From an uncultured Caulobacterales bacterium (GTDB lineage Bacteria; Pseudomonadota; Alphaproteobacteria; Caulobacterales; Maricaulaceae): a stretch of 9,089 nucleotides of DNA. Every line of letters begins with the position of its first letter. Position 1 is the first letter of the stretch. Both the position numbers and the translations under genes were made by a program. Under the pieces are notes generated by a model. It ran no database searches and was not told the origin of the DNA. It worked only from the letters and a program-made list of their open reading frames with translations. Below are positions 1 to 7,480 of the stretch, piece after piece. Where the stretch lies: NCBI GenBank assembly GCA_938007945.1, contig CALLME010000288.1, positions 1 through 9,089 of the forward strand, written 5' to 3'.

Positions 1-1
1 T

Positions 2-1939
2 TTTAGTCTTATTTATGATGCGGGGCAGCTTTATGAACTGACGGGCGAAAAAAAATACGCAGACTATGTCGCTCGCGCGCTTATGGGTTATGCTGAGGTT
101 TATCCCGATTGGGGTCTGCATCCTGCGAAAAAAGAGCAATCACCTGGGCGTATGTTCTGGCAAAACCTCAATGAGAGTATGTTTCTTTTGCATGTTGCGC
201 AGGCTTACGGCGCCATCAAAGATACGCTCACAGAAGATCAGCGCAACAAGATTGAAACTGACCTGCTCCGCAATATGGCGGACTTCATGTCTGACGGCTC
301 GCCAGAGACGTTTAACAAAGTTCATAATCACGGGACGTGGGCTACGGCGGCTGTTGGGCTGACGGGTTACGCCATTGGTGATGATGAGTATGTCGAGCAG
401 GCTTTGCTTGGGCTAGACAAATCAGGTGAGGCGGGCTTCCTCAAGCAAATGGATAAGCTTTTTTCACCTGACGGCTATTATAATGAAGGGCCATACTATC
501 AGCGGTTTGCGCTCAAGCCATTTGTGATTTTTGCGCAGGCCGTTCAAAAAAATAATCCAGAGCGTGAAATCTTCGAAAAGCGTGATGGCATTCTCAAGAA
601 AGCGATTTACGCCACTATTCAGCAAAATTACGGCGGTCTGTTTTTCCCAATCAACGATGCCATTAAAGAAAAAGGCATTAAGACCAATGAACTTCTTCAC
701 GGCGTCGCTATTGCTTATGACTTAACGGGCGACACAGGGCTTTTGTCGATTGCTGAGGCTCAAGATATGTTCGTCCTCACGCCAGAAAGCCGCAAACTTG
801 CTGAAGATTTAGCCGCAGGAAAAGCCACGCCGTTTGATTATAAAACTATGCGTTTTGGTGATGGATTGGACGGCACAGAGGGCGCACTTGATATCCTGCG
901 CAGTTCAACTGATCCTGATGATCTCGCCGTTGTCGTGAAGAATACGTCTCAAGGGCTCGGCCATGGGCATTTCGATAAGATGGGCCTGCTCGTTTATGAT
1001 GCAGGCTATGAAATTTTGCGGGATTACGGCGCAGCGCGTTTCCTCAATGTCGAAGCCAAATATGGCGGTCACTACCTACCAGAGAATAACCGCTACGCTA
1101 AACAGACAGTGGCGCACAACGCGCTTGTCGTAGACGAAACGAGCCATTTTGACGGTGACGTCCGCGTTGGTAATCAGAATTACCCAACTGTCACAGACCT
1201 CGTTAACACACCGCGTTTGAAAATGACGTCTGCGGAAATAGATACCGCTTATGACGACGTCAGAATTGGGCGTACCGTCGCAATTATTGACGATGTTGCA
1301 TTTGACCGTCCTGTGATTGTCGATTTGGTCGAGGCCCATGCTGACGCGCCTCATAGTTACGACCTGCCGTTCCACTATAACGGTCACATGGTTGAAACGA
1401 ATTTTGAGGTGCAAGCCGACCCGTTTAAGCGGGAGCCTTTGGGCGCGAATAACGGCTATCAATATCTTTGGAAAGTTGCCGAAGCGGAACCTGTTGACGG
1501 TCTTTCACAGGTGACATGGTTGCTTGATGAGGCATTTTATACGGTCACATCGGCTGTACCAGACGAGACAAAAGTGGTCTTTATGCAGGTCGGCGCGAAT
1601 GATCCGAATTTCAATCTGCGCAATGAACCTGGCTTCATGCTGCGTGCCAAGACTTCTGACGGAGTCTCATTTGTGTCAGTTATTGAGCCGCATGGTGAGT
1701 ATAACGCCACGGCCGAATATACACTCGGCAGCCATAGCCGCATCGCCTCTGTTGAGCACTTTGAGAGCGGGGCGAACGAATATATTCAAATCACGACAAA
1801 AGACGGTGAAGTCGTTGGACTGGGCTTGGGCGGCGCAGACTCTTCGGCAGAAAACAGCGTGTCAGTGAATGGAAAAATAATCAGTTGGACGGGGCCTTAT
1901 AAACTGTTCCATTCAAAAGCGCATCTGGCTGCTAAATAA
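2..1939 (+). CDS. PL17-type oligoalginate lyase (5' end outside window)
   Basis: The reading frame is open from base 2, so the gene enters from the left edge. The first ATG in the window (83) is internal, because clear coding sequence (SLIYDAGQLYELTGEKKYAD) precedes it. About 645 residues remain; PL17 enzymes such as Alg17C are about 730, so the signal peptide and first helices are missing. The N-terminal part is an alpha-helical alginate-lyase domain with NHGTW (Asn and His codons at 326-331) and YYNEGPYYQRF (476-508), matching the catalytic Asn-His and Tyr of the family. The heparinase II/III-like beta domain follows, with GHGHFDKM (959-982), YDAG (995-1006), YLPENN (1073-1090) and VAHN (1109-1120); these His and Asp residues resemble the zinc site of this fold. 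Family members are exolytic and release unsaturated monouronate from alginate oligomers, usually in the periplasm or at the outer membrane. It heads a tight cluster with an MFS permease and a reductase. The exact substrate (polyM, polyG or another polyuronate) cannot be read from sequence. Confidence 0.9.
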   Translation, partial: FSLIYDAGQLYELTGEKKYADYVARALMGYAEVYPDWGLHPAKKEQSPGRMFWQNLNESMFLLHVAQAYGAIKDTLTEDQRNKIETDLLRNMADFMSDGSPETFNKVHNHGTWATAAVGLTGYAIGDDEYVEQALLGLDKSGEAGFLKQMDKLFSPDGYYNEGPYYQRFALKPFVIFAQAVQKNNPEREIFEKRDGILKKAIYATIQQNYGGLFFPINDAIKEKGIKTNELLHGVAIAYDLTGDTGLLSIAEAQDMFVLTPESRKLAEDLAAGKATPFDYKTMRFGDGLDGTEGALDILRSSTDPDDLAVVVKNTSQGLGHGHFDKMGLLVYDAGYEILRDYGAARFLNVEAKYGGHYLPENNRYAKQTVAHNALVVDETSHFDGDVRVGNQNYPTVTDLVNTPRLKMTSAEIDTAYDDVRIGRTVAIIDDVAFDRPVIVDLVEAHADAPHSYDLPFHYNGHMVETNFEVQADPFKREPLGANNGYQYLWKVAEAEPVDGLSQVTWLLDEAFYTVTSAVPDETKVVFMQVGANDPNFNLRNEPGFMLRAKTSDGVSFVSVIEPHGEYNATAEYTLGSHSRIASVEHFESGANEYIQITTKDGEVVGLGLGGADSSAENSVSVNGKIISWTGPYKLFHSKAHLAAK

Positions 1940-1974
1940 AATGCAAGAACAGAAAAAACACAAGGGAATGTCGC

Positions 1975-3255
1975 ATGATCAAAGGTAATTTACGCTGGTA
2001 TGTTGTCGGGCTCGTCGCCCTAGCAACCGTCATTAACTACATTGACCGCGGTGCCTTAGGTATTCTTTGGCCAGAGATTAAAGCGGAGTTCGGGTTTTCC
2101 AATCAGGACTACGCTAATATTTTTGGTGTTTTTGTCTTGGCCTACGCTTTTGGACAGACAATTTTTGGTAAAATTTTTGATTGGCTTGGCACGAGAATTG
2201 GATTTGTATTATCTATCGGGGTTTGGTCTATTGCCACCGCGCTTCATGCTTTTGGGTCAAGCGTGCTGACCTTTCAAATCTTTCGCGTTATTTTAGGTGT
2301 TGCCGAGGCAGGTAACTGGCCGGGCGCTTCAAAAGCCAATGCCGAATGGTTTCCCGTAAAGGAACGGGCTCTTGCGCAAGGAATATTTAACTCAGGCGCC
2401 GCAATTGGCGGTATTCTTTCTCCCATAATTTTAGCGTTACTGGCGGCATTTTTGGGATGGAAAACGATCTTCATTGTCATTGGTATGATAGGTCTCTTAT
2501 GGCTTATCCCTTGGCTCATTATTTATAAATCAAAGCCAGAAGACCATCCTTGGCTCGACCCGAAAGAGCGCGAATATATTCTCTCTGGCCAGCTTGTTAA
2601 AACTGAGGATGGTGTAGAAGAGTCTGACTACAATCCGTCAACGATGGAAATGCTTGGTCGTAAAGAGACGTGGGGTGCAATTTTACCGGCTATGTTTGTC
2701 GATCCTATCTGGTGGTTATTCGTCGCGTGGATTCCAATCTATCTCATCGATAGTTTTGGATTCAACGTCAAAGAACTCGGTCTCTACGCTTGGGTGCCCT
2801 ATGTTGGTGCTATGTTTGGGGCATGGTTTGGTGGCCTACTCGCGCAGAATTTGTTAGGTAAAGGGTGGACAGTCAACAAGACGCGTAAGTTCGTGATTAC
2901 ACTGGGTGCGGCGATTATGGTTCCCTCTTTGCTTGCAATGTCAGTTGCTTCAACACCCATTTTGGCAGTTTTGATTATGGCTGTCATTCTGTTTGGCTTC
3001 CAAACGACCATCGGCAATGTGCAAACACTCCCCAGCGACCTCTATAGCAGTAAAGCTGTTGGCTCATTGGCTGGCTATGCAGGGACAGCGGCTAAGCTAG
3101 CCGCCGCTGTATTGGTTTGGATAGTGCCTCTCATTACCACTGAGAGCTATATGCCGGCCTTTATTATAGGTGTCGCTCTAGCTGTCTTAGCCGTGCTGAG
3201 CGTTTGGATACTTATCCCTAAAATTGAACCGTTGAAACCACGCGGAATGAAATAA
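1975..3255 (+). CDS. MFS hexuronate-type transporter (DEH/uronate uptake)
   Basis: This is a 426-residue inner-membrane permease with about 12 hydrophobic segments, the usual length for the major facilitator superfamily. The N terminus is short and enters helix 1 directly, followed by NYIDRGALG (21-29). The loop 2-3 signature GKIFDWLGTR lies at 65-74, and the EAGNWPGASKANAEWFP stretch (111-127) is typical of the anion:cation symporter group that includes ExuT and glucarate/galactonate permeases. A hydrophilic central loop lies near residues 185-220. The ATG at 1975 is preceded by AGGGA (1963-1967) at a 7-base spacing. It begins 35 bases after the lyase stop and is followed 41 bases later by the reductase, so co-transcription is likely. 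By context it probably imports the monouronate made by the lyase (DEH) with a coupling cation; the substrate is inferred, not shown. Other sugar acids are possible. Confidence 0.88.
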   Translation: MIKGNLRWYVVGLVALATVINYIDRGALGILWPEIKAEFGFSNQDYANIFGVFVLAYAFGQTIFGKIFDWLGTRIGFVLSIGVWSIATALHAFGSSVLTFQIFRVILGVAEAGNWPGASKANAEWFPVKERALAQGIFNSGAAIGGILSPIILALLAAFLGWKTIFIVIGMIGLLWLIPWLIIYKSKPEDHPWLDPKEREYILSGQLVKTEDGVEESDYNPSTMEMLGRKETWGAILPAMFVDPIWWLFVAWIPIYLIDSFGFNVKELGLYAWVPYVGAMFGAWFGGLLAQNLLGKGWTVNKTRKFVITLGAAIMVPSLLAMSVASTPILAVLIMAVILFGFQTTIGNVQTLPSDLYSSKAVGSLAGYAGTAAKLAAAVLVWIVPLITTESYMPAFIIGVALAVLAVLSVWILIPKIEPLKPRGMK

Positions 3256-3296
3256 AACAAACCCCTTATAAACATAAAATCATAGGAATTTAAATT

Positions 3297-4178
3297 ATGT
3301 CAAAACCAGTCATCGGATTTATCGGCCTCGGCCTTATGGGCGGCAATATGGTCGAAAATCTGCAAAAGCGAGGCTTTGAAGTCATCGTTATGGACCTCAA
3401 TCAAGAGGCCGTTGACCGCGTGCTGGCGCGCGGAAACGCGTCGCAAGCCAAATCACCTAAGGAACTTGCTGAGAAATCGGATATCGTCGAGTTCTGCCTG
3501 ACCACATCAGCTGTCGTTGAGAAAATTGTTTACGGTGAAAACGGTGTTCTCGAAGGCATCAAAGAAGGCTCCGTGCTCATTGATTTTGGGACATCAATCC
3601 CGGCTTCGACCAAGAAAATCGGGGCTGACTTGGCTAAAAAAGGCGTTGGCATGATTGACGCGCCGTTGGGTCGTACGCCTGCTCACGCGAAAGACGGGCT
3701 TCTCAATATTATGGCGGCAGGTGATAAGGCCACATTCGATAAATATGAGCCCATCCTCAAAGAGCAGGGTGAAAACGTCTTTTATCTTGGCGCGCTCGGT
3801 GCGGGGCATACGACGAAGCTCATCAACAACTTTATGGGCATGACGACTGTGACGGCCATGAGCCAAGCTTTCGCCGCGGCCGAGCTAGCGGGCGTGGACC
3901 GCCAACAGCTCTATGATATCATGTCGGCGGGCCCTTCAAATTCTCCGTTTATGAAGTTCTGTAAAAATTACGCAGTAGACGGAAATAGCGACCTCGGCTT
4001 CTCAATTAACAATGCCAATAAAGATTTGGGCTATTTCGCGCAAATGGTCTCCGACCTTGGGTCAAAGTCTTTAGTTGCAGAAGCCACGTCAGCTAGCCTT
4101 CAAGCGGCTGTCGATGCAGGCATGGGGGACGGTAACGTCCCGGAAATTTACGATTATTTCGTGAAACTAAAAAAGTAG
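3297..4178 (+). CDS. Beta-hydroxyacid dehydrogenase-family reductase, probable DEH reductase
   Basis: The 293-residue protein has the full layout of the 3-hydroxyisobutyrate dehydrogenase family: a Rossmann motif GFIGLGLMG (7-15), a substrate loop DAPLGRTPAHAKDG (121-134), and GAGHTTKLINN (168-178), where Lys174 is the expected catalytic lysine. Asp33 at the end of the second strand (VMDLN) suggests NAD(H) rather than NADP(H) use. The usual SGG of the substrate loop is replaced by GRT, as in the sulfolactaldehyde reductase YihU, whose Arg binds the substrate anion. Next to a PL17 lyase and a uronate permease, the likely reaction is reduction of 4-deoxy-L-erythro-5-hexoseulose uronate to 2-keto-3-deoxygluconate in the cytoplasm. 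Reductases for this step are often of the short-chain dehydrogenase family instead. The start at 3297 has AGGA (3284-3287) 9 bases upstream. Family membership is very sure; the substrate is inference. Tartronate semialdehyde or 3-hydroxyisobutyrate are alternatives. Confidence 0.85.
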   Translation: MSKPVIGFIGLGLMGGNMVENLQKRGFEVIVMDLNQEAVDRVLARGNASQAKSPKELAEKSDIVEFCLTTSAVVEKIVYGENGVLEGIKEGSVLIDFGTSIPASTKKIGADLAKKGVGMIDAPLGRTPAHAKDGLLNIMAAGDKATFDKYEPILKEQGENVFYLGALGAGHTTKLINNFMGMTTVTAMSQAFAAAELAGVDRQQLYDIMSAGPSNSPFMKFCKNYAVDGNSDLGFSINNANKDLGYFAQMVSDLGSKSLVAEATSASLQAAVDAGMGDGNVPEIYDYFVKLKK

Positions 4179-4208
4179 AGCGGAGCACGCTCTCATATAA
4201 ATTTTATG

Positions 4209-4225
4209 ATCACGTTCTGCGTGGT
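4209..4225 (+). other. Small hairpin after the reductase gene
   Basis: ATCACG (4209-4214) can pair with CGTGGT (4220-4225) around a 5-base loop, with one G-T pair. A second 6-bp hairpin, AGAGCG/CGCTCT, lies just before it at 4177-4193 and overlaps the reductase stop codon. Neither is followed by a run of T, so they are poor intrinsic terminators. They may slow decay of the upstream mRNA or simply be chance. Some read-through into the receptor gene is therefore plausible. Confidence 0.3.
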
Positions 4226-4247
4226 TGTAAGAATTCACGAGTACTTT

Positions 4248-4369
4248 TGACTGAGTAAGGATAAAAACGATCACACCAAAAGTGACAGTCAGTCATCAGC
4301 TTAGTGAATGACCACACACGTCTGGCAATATCGCCAATCAACTATAATGCAACAAAGGGTAAATGACTG
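4248..4369. promoter_or_regulatory. Cluster of TGACTG/CAGTCA hexamers, candidate operator
   Basis: The hexamer TGACTG or its complement CAGTCA occurs four times: 4248-4253 (+), 4286-4291 (-), 4290-4295 (-, overlapping the previous one) and 4364-4369 (+). Two further TGAC cores are at 4283-4286 and 4309-4312. Separately, ACTTTTG (4243-4249) and CAAAAGT (4277-4283) form a spaced inverted repeat. Chance would give well under one such hexamer in 120 bases. The copies flank the candidate -10 at 4343-4348, a position suited to a repressor or activator of the receptor gene. No known regulator motif is recognised; the operator role is inference. Confidence 0.35.
4343..4348 (+). promoter_or_regulatory. 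Candidate -10 element of the TonB receptor gene
   Basis: A perfect TATAAT lies 40 bases before the receptor ATG at 4389. The predicted RNA start would be near 4355, giving a leader of about 34 bases. The -35 is weak: CTGGCA at 4322-4327 is only 15 bases upstream of the -10, so the promoter may need an activator. A start here would exclude the ATG at 4308 from the transcript, which agrees with the choice of 4389 as the translation start. Confidence 0.45.
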
Positions 4370-4388
4370 TGTTGCTCAGGAAAAGAAA

Positions 4389-7337
4389 ATGAAGAATAGA
4401 TCATTATTTACGTTATTATTATCCACGTCTACAATTGCTTTCGCATCAAACGCGAGCGCCCAAACAAGTCCATCAGACGAAATCATTGTTACAGGTATTC
4501 GTGCCTCGCTCGAAAACGCGCTTGTCGAAAAACGCAACGCGGATAGCCTCGTTGAAGTCATTTTGGCTGAAGACATTGGTAAACTGCCAGACCAAAACCT
4601 CGCAGAGGTTCTGGAAAATGTTACAGGTATACAAATTACAAGAACGGCTGGTGTCGGTACAGGCGTACAAATTCGCGGCACTAATGACAACCGTGTAGAA
4701 ATCAACGGCGTCTCCACAGTGGGATCTGGTTCAAGTCGTGTTGGTATCAGCTTTGAAGATGTTAATCCGGCAATTATTGCAGGTGTAGAAGTCATTAAAG
4801 CACCAGAAGCCTCAACGATTGAAGGATCAGTTGGCGGCACAGTCAACCTAAGAACAATTCGTCCTCTCGATTTAAAAGAGACTCTCGCATCTGTTCGCGT
4901 TCAAGGCGAATATAGTGAACTCAGCACAGCGGGTATCAAGCCTCGCCTATCGGGCGCGTTTGGTAACAAATGGGAGAGCACCACAGGTCAAGAAATTGGC
5001 TTTGTAGTTAGTGGTTCTTATACTGAGCAGGACGCGGTGTCCTTCCGTCCACGTGCCGATGTTGATCAACTTCGTTCGGTAGATGGTAGAGATTTCCTTG
5101 GTATTCAGTTTTTACTCCAAGAACAAGAAAACTTTAAATATGAAACAATCAACTTTGCTGGCACAGTCGAGGCTAAGCCTGCGGATAATGTTAAACTTTA
5201 TTTTGATGCTATCGTCAATGATCAGCAACGGGCCCAAGACTCCTATCGTGTGCAAGCTTCTGGCGTAAGTTCGCTCCGTTCAGTTGCAGAAATTGATACA
5301 TTTGAGTCAATCGATTTCGGCTTTCCTGGCACAGTAGATTCTGTAGCAGTATCAGGCCGAATTCCGGTCAATCTCGACGTAGATGATGATGATCCTAATC
5401 TCCGCTTCGCGGGTGATACAGGGGCTCGAGTGACCGTCAATAATGTGTTTGTTTTAGGCGGCGAATGGGATATTACAGATCGCCTCTCAGCTCGCGCAGA
5501 ATGGTCCAACACGACAGCCGAAACGAGAAACCCTAATCTCAGCACCGTGTTGAACTTTATTAACCCAAATACGCCGCTTGACGGAGGAGCGACGGGCGAC
5601 CCAAGAACAAGTAACGACAACTCTGTGCCGTTTATTTTTGATCGCTCTAACGAGTCCCTCTCTTTTGGTATTGATTTCTCATCGCCATTCGCACCAACAC
5701 CTGCGCAACTATTGGACCCCAACAATGTCGTAATTGACGATGTTCGGGTTGGACGCAATACGACGGACAATAGCGAAGAATCTATGCGTCTCGATCTGTC
5801 TTATGACTTTGAAGACAGTTCATTTGGCAACTTCCTGAAGTCTGTTGACGTTGGGTACCGCAATAATGACCGTTCTACGGAGTTCCAACGTGTAGAGGGT
5901 CGTATCGGTGGGTTTAGCCGTCTCGAAGATAGTCCCAACGGTCGTTTGTTCTCAGAGCTTCTGGTTCCAGGCCCTGACAATTATGGGGATGCTGATGGTC
6001 GTGAATTGTTTGTTGCAAATTTCTTGCTAATTGACCCGGATCGAGCGTTTAACGACCCGAATGGCACCTTGGCTATTTTGGAAAATGCTTTTGCTCAGCA
6101 ACGTTTGCTTGAGCCACAAGCTGACGGTAGAACCACAGCAAACATCCAGCCTTTTCCAGGGTCATCTTATAGCGTAGATGAGTCAACTGATGCATTCTAT
6201 GCGCAAGCGAACTTCAACTTTGGTATGGTTCGCGGTAATGTCGGAGCAAGATATATCGAGACAGATGTAGACTCGACATCATTTGTTCCTGCGCCTGGCG
6301 GCGGTGGGGGGCTGCAGACAACCTCTGGATCTTATGACTTCTTCCTGCCACGCGCCAACCTTGTTATTGAGCCAACCGAAAATGTACTAATTCGGGCTGC
6401 TTACAATCAAGACATTCTGCGGCCAGGATTTGGCAGCATTAATACGGCGACGACGTTTACGCAAAACGAAAACACACCCATCACGATTGGTAATCCAAGT
6501 CTACAGCCTTCGGTCACAGACTCCTTCGACATTTCGGCTGATTGGTACTTCGCACCATCATCCGTATTCAGTATTGGATATTTTAATAAGAAGCGAAACT
6601 CTACCATCAGCCAAATCACGGACGAAGCTGCGCTTAGTCCTGGTAATTCCGGGTCAGGTCTTGTTCGTGAAACGAATCCAGATTGTCCGGGCGGCGGGAT
6701 ATTTAACCCGATTGTTGAGGCAAACCAATTCGCACCTACTGGGACAATTGGCTACTGTGTAGACCTCGTGACGCGAGTGAACGAAACCGCAGCTATTACG
6801 CAAGAGGGTATCGAAGTCTCTTTCCAGCATACACTCAACGACTATGAAGATCGTATGGGCGGATTTGCTTGGGCCTCAGGTTTTGGTATTCTAGCTAACT
6901 ACACCTACCAAAAGTTCGGTGGCGGTTCGATTGTTGATGAAACGGGTGGTCGTGGCCGGACCGTTTTGGGCGATCAGTCATTGCCACGCGGTTTGTTGGA
7001 TAATTCCAAAAACGCCTATAACCTTACGGCTTTCTATGAGAAGTATGGTTTGTCAGCTCGGGCGCGTTATACTTGGCGTGAACAGTACCGCACACTAGAT
7101 TTTGCCGGTGGTGCCAGCGTTAATTCGACATTCAGCTTCCCAGTGGTTAATGAAAGCCGTGGTCAGCTAAATGCTAGCATTAACTATGACATCACGGATA
7201 ATTTCAACATTGGGGTCGAAGGTGTGAATTTGACCAAGTCAAACGTTGTTCAGCGTTGTGTTGCCGATACAGGTCCAATCTGTTTCGTCGGTTACCCAGA
7301 TCGCCGTATCGTCTTTGGCGGTAGCTACACGTTCTAA
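4389..7337 (+). CDS. TonB-dependent outer-membrane receptor (oligo-uronate uptake)
   Basis: The start is set at 4389, not the in-frame ATG at 4308, because 4389 has AGGA (4378-4381) 7 bases upstream and opens directly into a signal peptide: MKNRS, a hydrophobic core, and a likely cut after NASA (residue 24). The mature protein then shows a TonB-box-like DEIIVTG (30-36) and a plug domain (about 40-165) with LPDQNLAEVLENVTGIQI and QIRGTNDNRVEINGV, ending in GSVGGTVNLRT. A long beta-barrel follows to the terminal Phe982 (GGSYTF), the usual end for assembly by BamA. The 982 residues and plug wording fit the Xanthomonas/Caulobacter carbohydrate-receptor type (TIGR01782-like). No SusD partner is present, as expected in Proteobacteria. 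An acidic stretch DVDDDDPN is encoded near 5377-5400, probably in an outer loop. It likely carries oligo-alginate across the outer membrane using TonB-ExbBD energy; the ligand is inferred from the neighbouring lyase and permease. Confidence 0.93.
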   Translation: MKNRSLFTLLLSTSTIAFASNASAQTSPSDEIIVTGIRASLENALVEKRNADSLVEVILAEDIGKLPDQNLAEVLENVTGIQITRTAGVGTGVQIRGTNDNRVEINGVSTVGSGSSRVGISFEDVNPAIIAGVEVIKAPEASTIEGSVGGTVNLRTIRPLDLKETLASVRVQGEYSELSTAGIKPRLSGAFGNKWESTTGQEIGFVVSGSYTEQDAVSFRPRADVDQLRSVDGRDFLGIQFLLQEQENFKYETINFAGTVEAKPADNVKLYFDAIVNDQQRAQDSYRVQASGVSSLRSVAEIDTFESIDFGFPGTVDSVAVSGRIPVNLDVDDDDPNLRFAGDTGARVTVNNVFVLGGEWDITDRLSARAEWSNTTAETRNPNLSTVLNFINPNTPLDGGATGDPRTSNDNSVPFIFDRSNESLSFGIDFSSPFAPTPAQLLDPNNVVIDDVRVGRNTTDNSEESMRLDLSYDFEDSSFGNFLKSVDVGYRNNDRSTEFQRVEGRIGGFSRLEDSPNGRLFSELLVPGPDNYGDADGRELFVANFLLIDPDRAFNDPNGTLAILENAFAQQRLLEPQADGRTTANIQPFPGSSYSVDESTDAFYAQANFNFGMVRGNVGARYIETDVDSTSFVPAPGGGGGLQTTSGSYDFFLPRANLVIEPTENVLIRAAYNQDILRPGFGSINTATTFTQNENTPITIGNPSLQPSVTDSFDISADWYFAPSSVFSIGYFNKKRNSTISQITDEAALSPGNSGSGLVRETNPDCPGGGIFNPIVEANQFAPTGTIGYCVDLVTRVNETAAITQEGIEVSFQHTLNDYEDRMGGFAWASGFGILANYTYQKFGGGSIVDETGGRGRTVLGDQSLPRGLLDNSKNAYNLTAFYEKYGLSARARYTWREQYRTLDFAGGASVNSTFSFPVVNESRGQLNASINYDITDNFNIGVEGVNLTKSNVVQRCVADTGPICFVGYPDRRIVFGGSYTF

Positions 7338-7361
7338 AAATTAGGACATAATCACGAGAAA

Positions 7362-7392
7362 GGGGGTGCGGTTTAGCATCCCCTTTTTTTTT
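7362..7392 (+). terminator. Intrinsic terminator of the receptor gene
   Basis: GGGGGTGC (7362-7369) pairs with GCATCCCC (7376-7383) around a 6-base loop, with one G-T pair, and is followed by nine T (7384-7392). It begins 24 bases after the receptor stop codon. This is a textbook rho-independent terminator on the + strand. Confidence 0.92.
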
Positions 7393-7417
7393 GAAACCTA
7401 CGCTGATTTTGGATAAC

Positions 7418-7452
7418 AAAAAACCAAGCTCAATTAAGAGCTTGGTTTTTTT
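7418..7452. terminator. Bidirectional terminator between convergent genes
   Basis: AAAAAACCAAGCTC (7418-7431) pairs perfectly with GAGCTTGGTTTTTT (7438-7451) around the loop AATTAA. The right arm ends in seven T for + strand transcripts and the left arm gives six U for - strand transcripts. It lies 28 bases past the stop of the dehydrogenase gene on the - strand, so it most likely ends that gene and backs up the receptor terminator. Confidence 0.9.
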
Positions 7453-7480
7453 ATGTTTATCAGTAGTTTAGGGCCGTGTC

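Noticed and set aside
3297..4178. Sulfolactaldehyde reductase (sulfoquinovose pathway) as the reductase function
   Set aside because: The GRT loop resembles YihU, but neighbouring genes are a PL17 lyase and a uronate-type permease, with no sulfoquinovosidase or other sulfo-EMP gene in view. It is kept only as an alternative.
4177..4193. Hairpin AGAGCG/CGCTCT as terminator of the reductase gene
   Set aside because: The stem is only 6 bp, overlaps the stop codon, and is not followed by a T run.
4308..4388. Use of ATG 4308 as the receptor start
   Set aside because: It has no good ribosome binding site, puts 27 polar residues before the signal peptide, and lies upstream of the candidate -10.
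5243..5770. 175-codon open frame on the - strand within the receptor gene
   Set aside because: It is antisense to a well-supported barrel domain and shows only low-complexity Ser/Arg/Pro-rich sequence expected of a shadow frame.
6295..6318. Glycine-rich run in the receptor as a repeat or frameshift site
   Set aside because: The reading frame continues without a break into conserved barrel sequence, so it is most simply a flexible loop.
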